A stretch of DNA of 45,799 nucleotides from contig JAICZH010000014.1 in assembly GCA_025933775.1 (NCBI GenBank), positions 1 through 45,799 on the forward strand. Reading direction: 5' to 3'. A program made the position numbers and the translations under genes. Position 1 is the stretch's first letter. Each line of letters starts with the position of its first letter. The notes beneath the pieces are model-generated. The model did no database searches. It saw nothing but the letters and a program-made list of their open reading frames with translations, and was not told the DNA's origin. This DNA is from Chitinophagaceae bacterium (GTDB lineage Bacteria > Bacteroidota > Bacteroidia > Chitinophagales > Chitinophagaceae). Positions 5,583-13,670 of this stretch are shown here, piece by piece.

Positions 5583-8399
5583 TTAATGCGCTTCCAGCCA
5601 GTTATCACCGACGCCCACTTCTGCGTCTACGGGTACACCGTTAGGTAATGGCAAAGCATTTTGCATACATTCGATGATGATTGGTTTTATTTCTTCCACT
5701 TCACTTTTATGTGCATCAAAAACCAATTCATCATGTACCTGCATAATCATTTTCGATTTAAAATTTTGCTTTTTAAATTCATCATAAATTTTAATCATGG
5801 CAAGTTTTATCATATCTGCAGCTGTGCCTTGAATGGGTGAATTAATTGCATTTCGTTCTGCATACCCGCGAACCGTCCAGTTGGAAGAATTTATATCTTT
5901 CAACCATCGCTTACGTCCCATCAGCGTTTGTACGTAACCGTTAGTTTTGCAAAAAGAAATTGTTTCATCCATATATTTTTGAATATTGGCAAATTCTTTT
6001 TTATAAGCTTCGATGATTTCTTTTGCTTCAGTTCTGCTCACATTAATATTTTCTGCAAGCCCGAAAGCGCTTTGCCCGTAAATGATTCCAAAGTTTACGC
6101 TCTTGGCTTTATAACGCATTTCTTTAGTTACATCATCTTCGGCTACATTAAAAACTTTTGCAGCGGTTGCTGTATGAATATCTTTTTTTTCTTTGAAAGC
6201 ATTGCTCATGGCAGAATCGCCGCTAATTGCTGCAACAATTCTTAATTCAATTTGCGAATAATCTGCAGAAATAATTACGTGATCGCTGTTGCGCGGTATA
6301 AATGCTTTTCTTATTTCACGGCCTCTTTCAGTTCGTATGGGAATGTTTTGCAAATTAGGATTATTGCTGCTCAATCTACCTGTAACTGCAATCGCTTGTC
6401 CATAGCAGGTATGCACACGATTGGTTTTTTTATTTACAATTTGCGGCAATGCGTCAACATAAGTTGATTTTAATTTAGTAAGCTCACGAAAATTTAAAAT
6501 GTCTTCTACAATCGGATTTTCTTTTGCAAGTTTTAATAAAACATCTTCGCCGGTAGAATGCTGGCCGCCTTTTGTTTTTTTTCCTTTATCTAATTGCAAT
6601 TTTCCAAACAATACTTCACCCAATTGTTTTGGTGAAGCGAGATTAAATTTTATTCCGGCTTGTTCAAACACGCTCTGCTCGCATTTTGCAGCTTCTGTTT
6701 CTAATTCTTTTGAATAAACATTTAAAAAATTCATGTCCACTTTTACGCCTTCGTATTCCATATCCATCAACACTTTCACTAACGGCGACTCTACTTCATT
6801 AAAAACTTTTTCTACTTTTTTTTCTTTTAGTTGCGGAACAAAAATATTTTTTAACTGCCTTGTAATATCTGCATCTTCTACTGCATATTCTTTTGCTTTT
6901 TCTACTTCCACATCACGCATGTTGTTTTGCGCTTTTCCTTTCTTGCCAATTAATTCTGTAATAGAAACGGGTAAATAACCGAGATACTGAGCGCTGAGCA
7001 AATCCATATTGCGCCTGCCTTCGCTTTCAATTACATAATGTGCGAGCATGGTATCAAACACTTTTCCTTTCAATTCAAAGCCATACCATTTCAATACAAG
7101 CATATCATATTTTATATTTTGTCCAATCCATAAAATGGATTCATCAGCGAATAAATTTTTAAAATGATTTAAAATATGAACAACGCTTTCTTCATCATCC
7201 GGAAAAGGAATGTAATAACCTTCGCTATTTTTATATGAAAAACTTAAACCAACCAACTCCGCTTCATTGGCATCCACATGAGTGGTTTCTGTATCGAAAG
7301 AAATTTCTTTTTGGTCGCTTAATTTTTTTATCAAATCAATAATTGCTTCATCACCTTCTACTAAAAAATAATTATGTGGAGTATTGTTGATATTTTTTTC
7401 TGCAGCAAGTCCGGGTTTTTCTTCAACAAGCTTTTCTTCTTCAGGCTTTGGAATGGGCTGCTCCATTGCGTTTCCGAAGAGATCAGTTTGTATTACCTGT
7501 TTCTCTACCACAAACACATTATATTCATCTCCCAAAATTCTTTTGCCTAAAGTTTTAAATTCAAACTCTGCAAAAAGATCTTTCAAAACTTCAGTATTGT
7601 AGGCCTTCACTCTAAAATCTTCTTCATGAAATTTGCACGGAACTTTTTCGGTGATAATAGTTGCCAGCTTTTTACTCATGATGGCGGAATCTTTACCCAC
7701 TCTTATCTTTTCACCCAAGGCGCCTTTTATATTTTCAGCGTCCGCTAAAATATTTTCAATGGATTCATACTGCGCTAATAATTTAGCTGCAGTTTTTTCT
7801 CCAATGCCTGCAATGCCCGGAATGTTATCAGCGCTATCTCCCATCAATCCGAGGATATCTATAACCTGCTTTACATTTTTTATTCCCCATTTTTCACAAA
7901 CCTCTTTTATTCCCATAATTTCTACTTTGCCACCCTGGTAGCCGGGTTTATAAATTTTTATTTTATCAGTAACTAATTGCCCAAAATCTTTATCAGGCGT
8001 TACCATAAAAACTTCATAACCTTCTTTCTCCGCTTGCTGTGCGAGCGCTCCAATGATGTCATCGGCTTCGTAACCATCGCATTCAACAACGGGCAAATTA
8101 AATCCTTCAATTATTTTTTTTATATCAGGAATGGAAGTAATTAAATCTTCAGGCGCTTCTTGCCGGTTGGCTTTGTAAGCTTCAAAGTCAGTATGCCTTT
8201 CGGTAGGCGCCCACGTATCGAAAGCTACCGCAAGGTGTGTTGGTTTTTCTTTGCTCAATAAATCAAATAATGTATTGGTAAAACCAAATTGTGCATTGGT
8301 ATTTTTCCCTTTGGTAGTAATTATCGGGCTGCGAATTAAGGCATAATAAGCACGATAAATTAGCGCCATTGCATCGAGTAAAAATAATTTTTTATTCAT
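5583..8399 (-). CDS. polA: DNA polymerase I
   Basis: A full-length 938-residue family-A polymerase that fills gaps in repair and removes Okazaki primers. Residues 1-290 are the 5'-3' exonuclease domain (FDTWAPTERH, DGYEADDIIGALA, GLMGDSADNIPG). The 3'-5' exonuclease at about 350-520 is intact: SFDTET, GQNIKYD and YAVEDAD carry the acidic residues, so proofreading is expected. The polymerase has motif A (SADYSQIELR), motif B (RYKAKSVNFGIIYG) and motif C (MQVHDELVFD). The 310-340 linker is charged and variable, as usual. The start at 8399 is supported by a TACTTTTA box a few bases upstream. It is a stand-alone gene. Confidence 0.97.
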   Translation of the reverse strand: MNKKLFLLDAMALIYRAYYALIRSPIITTKGKNTNAQFGFTNTLFDLLSKEKPTHLAVAFDTWAPTERHTDFEAYKANRQEAPEDLITSIPDIKKIIEGFNLPVVECDGYEADDIIGALAQQAEKEGYEVFMVTPDKDFGQLVTDKIKIYKPGYQGGKVEIMGIKEVCEKWGIKNVKQVIDILGLMGDSADNIPGIAGIGEKTAAKLLAQYESIENILADAENIKGALGEKIRVGKDSAIMSKKLATIITEKVPCKFHEEDFRVKAYNTEVLKDLFAEFEFKTLGKRILGDEYNVFVVEKQVIQTDLFGNAMEQPIPKPEEEKLVEEKPGLAAEKNINNTPHNYFLVEGDEAIIDLIKKLSDQKEISFDTETTHVDANEAELVGLSFSYKNSEGYYIPFPDDEESVVHILNHFKNLFADESILWIGQNIKYDMLVLKWYGFELKGKVFDTMLAHYVIESEGRRNMDLLSAQYLGYLPVSITELIGKKGKAQNNMRDVEVEKAKEYAVEDADITRQLKNIFVPQLKEKKVEKVFNEVESPLVKVLMDMEYEGVKVDMNFLNVYSKELETEAAKCEQSVFEQAGIKFNLASPKQLGEVLFGKLQLDKGKKTKGGQHSTGEDVLLKLAKENPIVEDILNFRELTKLKSTYVDALPQIVNKKTNRVHTCYGQAIAVTGRLSSNNPNLQNIPIRTERGREIRKAFIPRNSDHVIISADYSQIELRIVAAISGDSAMSNAFKEKKDIHTATAAKVFNVAEDDVTKEMRYKAKSVNFGIIYGQSAFGLAENINVSRTEAKEIIEAYKKEFANIQKYMDETISFCKTNGYVQTLMGRKRWLKDINSSNWTVRGYAERNAINSPIQGTAADMIKLAMIKIYDEFKKQNFKSKMIMQVHDELVFDAHKSEVEEIKPIIIECMQNALPLPNGVPVDAEVGVGDNWLEAH

Positions 8400-8403
8400 T
8401 GGG

Positions 8404-8411
8404 TAAAAGTA
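8404..8411 (-). promoter_or_regulatory. Candidate -7 box TACTTTTA before polA
   Basis: Seven of eight positions match TAnnTTTG. It ends 4 bases before the polA ATG, the same arrangement as at the tetR and hydrolase genes. The candidate is weak on its own; the recurring position gives it some support. Confidence 0.3.
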
Positions 8412-8511
8412 ATAAATAAGAAAGAGGGAAGAATAAATGAATCTTAACTTTTAGAAAGTTTAAGAACTTTCAAAAGTTTTACAACCAATCAAATCTTTGT
8501 AACTTTAAAAT

Positions 8512-9099
8512 ATGGAAGTGAAAGAACCTGCTCCCGCTTATCAAAAAAAGTTTTATTCCATTCAGGAATATTTGGAAATGGAAAATGAAGCTTTTGAAAA
8601 GCATGAGTATTATAAAGGGGAAATATTTGCTATGTCGGGCGCCGGGCCAAGGCATAATATTATTTCCATTAATATTATTGCATCGCTTTACAATTCACTG
8701 AAAGGTAAAAGTTGCCAACCTTACGGCAGCGATATGAGAATTCATATTCCACAAAACACTTTATTTACTTATCCTGATATTTCAATTATTTGCGGTGATA
8801 TAATCAATCCTAAAGAAGATGAAAATACCGCTACAAATCCCAAAATTATTTTTGAAATACTTTCTCCTTCAACAAGAAACTATGATCGTGGTGTAAAATT
8901 TATGCTTTACCGTGCTATCGCCACTTTAAAAGAATATATACTCATAGAGGGGGAAACAATTCATATAGAACATTTCGCAATTAATAACGAAGGGTTTTGG
9001 CAATTGAAAGAATATTCTAATGTGGATGATAAAATAATTTTAGAATCACTTGAAATAACGTTGCTGCTGAAAGATGTTTATGACAGGTGCAAATTGTAA
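8512..9099 (+). CDS. Uma2 family protein (DUF820, restriction endonuclease-like fold)
   Basis: A 195-residue Uma2/DUF820 protein. It shows the typical YSIQEYLEME start, EYYKGEIFAMSGAGPRHN with the conserved Glu and His, the Asp of YPDISIICGD, the Glu of IIFEILSPSTRNYDRG, and KFMLYRAIATLKEYILI. These residues build the PD-(D/E)XK-like catalytic core that gave the family its endonuclease label, but the natural target is unknown. Such genes are frequent, often scattered singletons, in Bacteroidota and cyanobacteria. It is divergent from polA and convergent with the esterase gene, 33 bases apart. AATCTTTG at 8490-8497 is a possible -7 box, and a small GAAAGTT/AACTTTC stem lies at 8454-8471. Confidence 0.85.
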   Translation: MEVKEPAPAYQKKFYSIQEYLEMENEAFEKHEYYKGEIFAMSGAGPRHNIISINIIASLYNSLKGKSCQPYGSDMRIHIPQNTLFTYPDISIICGDIINPKEDENTATNPKIIFEILSPSTRNYDRGVKFMLYRAIATLKEYILIEGETIHIEHFAINNEGFWQLKEYSNVDDKIILESLEITLLLKDVYDRCKL

Positions 9100-9132
9100 A
9101 TTGGGAAGTTCTAATTTTTACAAAATTTTTGC

Positions 9133-9864
9133 TTAAAACCGCGAAGCAATATAATAGGGCAGCATAGCCCGCCACGTAGGCCAGTCGTGGGTCATATCTG
9201 TTCCCCAAATATCAAGTTCATAATTAATTCCTTTATCATACAAAACTTTTGCAAATCTTCCTGATGCTCCTGGATCTTCGTAAGCGCCACTGCCAGAAAG
9301 AATATGAATATGATTGCTCTTTCTTATGTTGCTTAAATACCATTCATCTGTAAGACCTGGCATGTAATCTTCAGGTGAATTAAAATAAACCTGGTCGTCA
9401 TTAAAACCTTTTGTGTATTCATGCAAATTATATACACCGCTCATTGCAATTACGCCATTAATAATATCAGGCCTTTTTAAAAATAAATTCATGCTATGCA
9501 ATGCGCCAAAACTGGCTCCTGAAATAATGATGGGTGTTTCATTTGATGTATTGCTTTTTATAAAAGGAATCACTTCATCAAAAACATATTTATTAAATTG
9601 GTTATGCCGAATGCCTTTGTGTTCGCCTAACATTTCGTTGTTCAGCCAGCTTTCATTATTAATGCTATTAATGGAAAACACTTTTATTTTTCCCGAATCA
9701 ATGTATGGAGCAAGGCTATCAATTAATTGAAAACGCTCATACTCCAGGTAATCCGCAGCAGCAGTGGGAACCAGTAAAAGCGCAAAACCATAATCTCCAT
9801 AAACCGCCAAGGGCATGTCTTTATCAAGTGAAGGGCTGTACCAGGAAGCGAATTCTCGTTTCAT
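9133..9864 (-). CDS. Esterase family protein (PF00756-like alpha/beta hydrolase)
   Basis: A 243-residue cytoplasmic hydrolase (no signal peptide). It has the nucleophile elbow SGASFGALHS (G-x-S-x-G, Ser near residue 118), followed by KRPDIINGVIAMSGVY, the loop typical of the putative esterase D family. A late Asp and the His of MTHDWPTWR complete a plausible triad. The N-terminal part (SWYSPSLDKDMPLAVYGDYG) also resembles this family's opening. The substrate is unknown. The gene sits alone between the Uma2 gene (convergent) and serC; a perfect 11-bp inverted repeat upstream probably separates it from serC transcription. Confidence 0.75.
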   Translation of the reverse strand: MKREFASWYSPSLDKDMPLAVYGDYGFALLLVPTAAADYLEYERFQLIDSLAPYIDSGKIKVFSINSINNESWLNNEMLGEHKGIRHNQFNKYVFDEVIPFIKSNTSNETPIIISGASFGALHSMNLFLKRPDIINGVIAMSGVYNLHEYTKGFNDDQVYFNSPEDYMPGLTDEWYLSNIRKSNHIHILSGSGAYEDPGASGRFAKVLYDKGINYELDIWGTDMTHDWPTWRAMLPYYIASRF

Positions 9865-9933
9865 TTTTAAAAAGTTTTTTACTCACACAAAATAAGAATT
9901 AATTGGAAAGAGAAATAGAAATAACATTTTAAA

Positions 9934-9966
9934 AAAATGATTTAAAAAATGAGAATAAATCATTTT
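9934..9966. repeat. Perfect 11-bp inverted repeat, possible serC terminator
   Basis: AAAATGATTTA (9934-9944) and TAAATCATTTT (9956-9966) are exact reverse complements around 11 bases. On the minus strand it lies about 100 bases downstream of the serC stop and 70 bases upstream of the esterase start. The stem is AT-only apart from one pair, so as a terminator it would be weak. An operator for the esterase gene is the alternative. Confidence 0.4.
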
Positions 9967-10016
9967 CCGGCAGCGAAAAAATCGTTACAAAAAATGCAGC
10001 TTTGCTAAAAAAATTA

Positions 10017-10041
10017 TTTTCGTATATGCGTTGCCGTTAGT
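10017..10041 (-). repeat. Dispersed 25-bp motif, copy c
   Basis: On the minus strand: ACTAACGGC, AAC, GCATATACGAAAA. It starts 21 bases downstream of the serC stop codon, in the orientation of serC. Confidence 0.8.
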
Positions 10042-10061
10042 TTAACTTACAATAAATTTTT

Positions 10062-11165
10062 TTAATGATTTTTTTCAAACTCTTTCATTACATCAATAAA
10101 ATATTCAACACTGCTTACCGGCAATGCATTATAAATAGATGCCCTGAAGCCGCCGACAGTTCTATGTCCTTTTATTCCGTAAATATTATTTTGTTCTGCA
10201 AAATTCAAAAACTTTTTTTCCAATGAAATATCTTTTATTATAAAACATACATTCATTTTGCTTCTGTCTTCTTTTACCGCTGTAGCTTTAAAGAGAGCGC
10301 TGTTGTCAATTGCCTGGTAAAGCATTTCAGCTTTTTGATTGTTTACTTTTTCAATTGCTTCTATGCCTTCCTGTTGTTTCAACCATTGAAGGGTGAGCAT
10401 ACAAACATACACCGCAAATACGGGCGGCGTATTCAGCATGCTTCCTTCTTTTATATGATTGCGATAATCCATTATAGTTGGCAAAGCGCGTTTTACTTTT
10501 CCCAAAATATTTTTTTTTACCACAACAAGATTTACGCCGGCAGGACCCATATTTTTTTGAGCGCCTGCATATATCAATGCAAAAGAATTAAAATCTCTTT
10601 GCCTGCTGAAAATATCGCTGCTCATATCAGCAACCAACGGAATGCTTACAGCAGGAATGCTTTGCCATTGTGTGCCATAAATGGTGTTGTTAGTAGTGAT
10701 ATGAAAATATTTTGAATCGTTAGGAACAGCAAAATTTTTTGGAATAAAATTATAATTTGATTCTTTTGAAGTGCACACCACATCTACGTTTCCAAAGAGT
10801 TTTGCTTCTTTAATTGCTTTAGCGCTCCACACGCCCGTATCAGCATAAGCTGCAGTTTCATTTTCGTTCAGCAAGTTCATGGGCACTTGCATAAATTGAG
10901 TAGATGCGCCGCCATGCAGGAATAAAACTTCATGTTCATCATCGAGGTTCATTAATTCTCTTACAAGCGCTCTTGCTTCCTCCATGATGGATTGAAAATC
11001 TTTGGTACGATGACCCATTTCAAGAATAGATAAACCGGTATTATTATAATTTAATACTGACCTGGAAGCTTGCTCAAAAACAGTTTTAGGCAATATAGAA
11101 GGTCCGCCATTAAAATTATGAACGAATTTTTTTTCAGTGATAACATCGTCATTAACTAAATTCAT
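10062..11165 (-). CDS. serC: Phosphoserine aminotransferase
   Basis: A 367-residue PLP enzyme that converts 3-phosphohydroxypyruvate and glutamate to phosphoserine and 2-oxoglutarate in serine synthesis, and often acts in pyridoxine synthesis as well. The N-terminus FNGGPSILPKTVFEQAS and ISILEMGHR-type block, the phosphate-binding FLHGGASTQF, and the Schiff-base Lys204 in YAGAQKNMGPAGV are diagnostic. The C-terminus shows GHRTVGGFRASIYNALP, also conserved. In many Bacteroidota serA is adjacent; here it is not within the window. A perfect TAAATTTG box 20 bases upstream of the ATG is a good promoter candidate. A copy of the 25-bp motif follows the stop. Confidence 0.96.
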   Translation of the reverse strand: MNLVNDDVITEKKFVHNFNGGPSILPKTVFEQASRSVLNYNNTGLSILEMGHRTKDFQSIMEEARALVRELMNLDDEHEVLFLHGGASTQFMQVPMNLLNENETAAYADTGVWSAKAIKEAKLFGNVDVVCTSKESNYNFIPKNFAVPNDSKYFHITTNNTIYGTQWQSIPAVSIPLVADMSSDIFSRQRDFNSFALIYAGAQKNMGPAGVNLVVVKKNILGKVKRALPTIMDYRNHIKEGSMLNTPPVFAVYVCMLTLQWLKQQEGIEAIEKVNNQKAEMLYQAIDNSALFKATAVKEDRSKMNVCFIIKDISLEKKFLNFAEQNNIYGIKGHRTVGGFRASIYNALPVSSVEYFIDVMKEFEKNH

Positions 11166-11184
11166 GTAATAAAAAATTAAGTTG

Positions 11185-11192
11185 CAAATTTA
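11185..11192 (-). promoter_or_regulatory. Promoter -7 box TAAATTTG for serC
   Basis: An exact match to TAnnTTTG on the minus strand, 20 bases before the serC ATG at 11165. I do not see a clear TTTG about 18 bases further upstream. Confidence 0.45.
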
Positions 11193-11322
11193 GGGGATTC
11201 GGGTTTCAGGTTTCTGGTATCAGGATAATTTTTTAAAGTTCTATTTTACCAATTGCTTATTTCAAAATTTTTAATTTTAAATTCTTAATTTTTAGTTATT
11301 GCATATTGCATATTATCCATTG

Positions 11323-12303
11323 CTACTCTTCTCTTCCTTTTATTTTTTCATTCTGCCATTGATTATTTAATTCTTCAAATTCTTTAAGATCATTTGCGGA
11401 AAATGTTTTGGTTGTTAATGCTGAAAGGTTGGGCTGGCCTGCATTTATCCATGCTGTGTACCAGAATGATGCTACTGCAAATATTGCCTGCCTCATTTTT
11501 CGTTCTACCATTCCATTTAATTTTTTATTGTAGGCAATGGTATAATCAGATGAATATTGACGAATAAGAATATTATTTTTTTCTTCAAAAGAATATTTTT
11601 TATCGCCGGGAAATTGTTTCGACAATTCTCTTTCAATTAATAAAACCGAGTCGGCTTCTCTTCCGCTTTCCAACACTCTTGCCCAGATAAATTCTGCAGG
11701 ATTTTTTATGTACGCAGCTTTGCCAATAAAAAAATCAAATTGCTTATCTGCTAATAATTCGGGCACACGGCTTTCCCAAAATGCATGAATGCCGATTTGA
11801 TTGGTGAATTGCCCGTTGTGATTGCTGCTTGCATGCAAAGGTACATGAGCATCGGCAATGTAGTGGCCTATTTCAGCGCTGTTGCGCATTATAGCAGAAA
11901 AATTTTTTTCTTTGAAAGCTTTTGTTAAACGTGTAAGCATTGTGAGTATATGCCAGGGCACAATTCCATTTGCCATGATGGTATCTTCACCAAATTTTGC
12001 AACAGCATCTTTATAATTATGCGGTAATTCTGCGTAAGGATATTTTCCATAATGATCAATATCAATGTAATGACGCGGCCCTTCGGCAGCTACTGCATAT
12101 CTTCTTTTATCAGGATCAACCGCGTGCTCCGTTAAAAATTCAATATTAGGTTTATATAAAATCAGCATTTGCGGGGGCAATAAAAAAACGGCGAGATAAT
12201 TTATTTTTTTATGTGCATAAAATCCCCAGCAGTAACTTTTATGGGTAATGCTGATAAGAAAAATAATAAGTAAAAATTTTTTCAACAATAATTTTTTATA
12301 CAA
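11323..12303 (-). CDS. Secreted zinc-dependent phospholipase C / S1-P1 nuclease-fold protein
   Basis: A 326-residue exported protein. A signal peptide (about 1-25) is followed directly by WGFYAHKKIN; in this fold the mature N-terminal Trp (here Trp26) and nearby His (His31) bind zinc. Further ligands are visible in EGPRHYIDIDHYG, NSAEIGHYIADAHVPLHAS and GIHAFWESRV, giving the His/Asp set for three zinc ions. Members hydrolyse phosphodiesters in lipids or nucleic acids; which applies here is not readable. It ends with a variable tail. The DUF502 gene lies only 3 bases upstream, so the pair is cotranscribed. The downstream gap to serC is AT-rich filler. Confidence 0.8.
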   Translation of the reverse strand: MYKKLLLKKFLLIIFLISITHKSYCWGFYAHKKINYLAVFLLPPQMLILYKPNIEFLTEHAVDPDKRRYAVAAEGPRHYIDIDHYGKYPYAELPHNYKDAVAKFGEDTIMANGIVPWHILTMLTRLTKAFKEKNFSAIMRNSAEIGHYIADAHVPLHASSNHNGQFTNQIGIHAFWESRVPELLADKQFDFFIGKAAYIKNPAEFIWARVLESGREADSVLLIERELSKQFPGDKKYSFEEKNNILIRQYSSDYTIAYNKKLNGMVERKMRQAIFAVASFWYTAWINAGQPNLSALTTKTFSANDLKEFEELNNQWQNEKIKGREE

Positions 12304-12306
12304 AAA

Positions 12307-12906
12307 TTAATCAGACAATGTATCGGTACTATGCTCGCTTACAGTTTCAGTAACTCCGCCACTTACGGCAAATTTCATAGATTGTGTAGCGCTGATGTTG
12401 GTTATTGGCTTTACTCTTTCTTTCGGAACAATATATACATTTCCTGCTACGGAATACGCCATCGGCAAATAAACGGCTACATAATTTTCCATTCCGAAAC
12501 TACTCATGTCATCCTGCGTAATAAAACCCACCCGCCAAACATCTGTATCATCCACACATGCCAATACACTTTTAGTAAATTTTTTTTTATTGCCGGCAAA
12601 GGCTTCAAAAAAATCTCTCACGAAAGAATAAAAAAGTTTAATGCCCGGAGTTCTTTCTAAAAATTTATCAAGAATCGATAAAATTCTTCCCATTACAAAA
12701 AAAGAGCTCAGATAACCGACAGTAATGATAAAACAAATGATAATGATAAAACCGATACCCGGTATATTTATTACGGGCCGCAGAATATTATCTATTTTAT
12801 CAAACACTTCATAAATAAAATAGATGGTGATGGAAACAGGGCCAAGAATAAGCAGCCCCTGCAAAAAGTATTGTATTAATCTTTGGTAACGTACAGATTT
12901 TGGCAT
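12307..12906 (-). CDS. DUF502 membrane protein
   Basis: A 199-residue protein of the DUF502 family. Two strong membrane helices lie at about residues 9-29 (FLQGLLILGPVSITIYFIY) and 47-72 (GIGFIIIICFIITVG). The conserved block around 85-110 (RTPGIKLFYSFVRDFFEAF) and the C-terminal soluble domain with VGFIT and YVAVYLPMAYSVAGNVYIVP are family hallmarks. The function is unknown; it is widespread in bacteria and plants. It is the first gene of a two-gene unit with the zinc phospholipase-like gene and is divergent from the tetR efflux operon, whose promoter lies in the intervening 122 bases. Confidence 0.85.
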   Translation of the reverse strand: MPKSVRYQRLIQYFLQGLLILGPVSITIYFIYEVFDKIDNILRPVINIPGIGFIIIICFIITVGYLSSFFVMGRILSILDKFLERTPGIKLFYSFVRDFFEAFAGNKKKFTKSVLACVDDTDVWRVGFITQDDMSSFGMENYVAVYLPMAYSVAGNVYIVPKERVKPITNISATQSMKFAVSGGVTETVSEHSTDTLSD

Positions 12907-12984
12907 AGTATAAAAAATTAAAACTAAAGATAAGTTTTACACCGCTCATCCCGAAAATTTCCCCATTGATAAAAAAATATCTCC

Positions 12985-13021
12985 GGAAACTTTTGCAACT
13001 AAAAAAGTTTCCATAGTTTTG
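12985..13021 (+). promoter_or_regulatory. tetR promoter with overlapping palindromic operator
   Basis: GGAAACTTTT (12985-12994) and its exact reverse complement AAAAGTTTCC (13003-13012) form a 10-bp-arm palindrome with an 8-base centre. A TTTG -33 element (12992-12995) and a perfect TAnnTTTG -7 element, TAGTTTTG (13014-13021), are 18 bases apart, and the palindrome covers the -33 box and spacer. The -7 box ends 7 bases before the tetR ATG at 13029, so the mRNA should be nearly leaderless. This is the arrangement expected for TetR autorepression of the efflux operon. Confidence 0.75.
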
Positions 13022-13028
13022 CCGCCCG

Positions 13029-13670
13029 ATGGAAATAAAAGAGAGAATAAAGCAAAAGGCTGATGAACTATACCGCCGTTACGGTATCAAATCGGTAACG
13101 ATGGATGAAATCGCCAGCCAGCTTGGTGTTTCTAAAAAAACAATTTATCAATCTTTTTCTGATAAAGATGAATTGGTAGATGCGGTAATCGGCGAAATCC
13201 TTTCATACAATAGAGACTGTTGCAAAAGCTACCGAACACAATCGGAAAATGCAGTGCATGAAGTTTTTTTAGCAATGGACATGATTCAAACCATGTTTGA
13301 TAATATGAACCCTGCTATTCTTCACGACATCGAAAGAAATCATCCGGCTACTTTCAAAAAATTCCGAGAATATAAATATAAATTTTTGTATGAGGTAATG
13401 AAAGAAAACATTGAAAGAGGAAAAAGAGAAGGTCTTTACAGGCCGGAAGTGAATGCGGAAGTAATTGCAAAAGTTCGCCTCGAAACCGTGATGCTGCCTT
13501 TTAATGAACAACTGTTTCCGAAAAATAAATTTTCAATGGTGCCGCTTCATCACGAGATCATTGAATATTTTTTATTTGGAGTTGCCAGTCTCAAAGGATA
13601 TAAATTAATATTAAAATATAAAAGAAAAAGAGCCGGTAACACCCGTAAGATTAAAACAGAAGTACAATGA
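13029..13670 (+). CDS. TetR/AcrR family regulator of the efflux operon
   Basis: A 213-residue TetR-type repressor. The N-terminal helix-turn-helix is clear: GIKSVTMDEIASQLGVSKKT, then IYQSFSDKDELVDAVI at about residues 21-57. The C-terminal 150 residues are the helical ligand-sensing domain and match nothing more specific; a basic tail closes the protein. It probably represses its own promoter through the palindrome at 12985-13012 and releases it when an efflux substrate binds. The gene overlaps the TolC-type gene by 4 bases (ATGA), placing all four efflux genes under the same promoter. Confidence 0.92.
   Translation: MEIKERIKQKADELYRRYGIKSVTMDEIASQLGVSKKTIYQSFSDKDELVDAVIGEILSYNRDCCKSYRTQSENAVHEVFLAMDMIQTMFDNMNPAILHDIERNHPATFKKFREYKYKFLYEVMKENIERGKREGLYRPEVNAEVIAKVRLETVMLPFNEQLFPKNKFSMVPLHHEIIEYFLFGVASLKGYKLILKYKRKRAGNTRKIKTEVQ

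Noticed and set aside
5921-5945. Partial match to the 25-bp motif inside polA (ACTAACGGT half)
   Set aside because: The right half fits poorly and the segment encodes the conserved NGYVQT part of polymerase I. I take it as chance.
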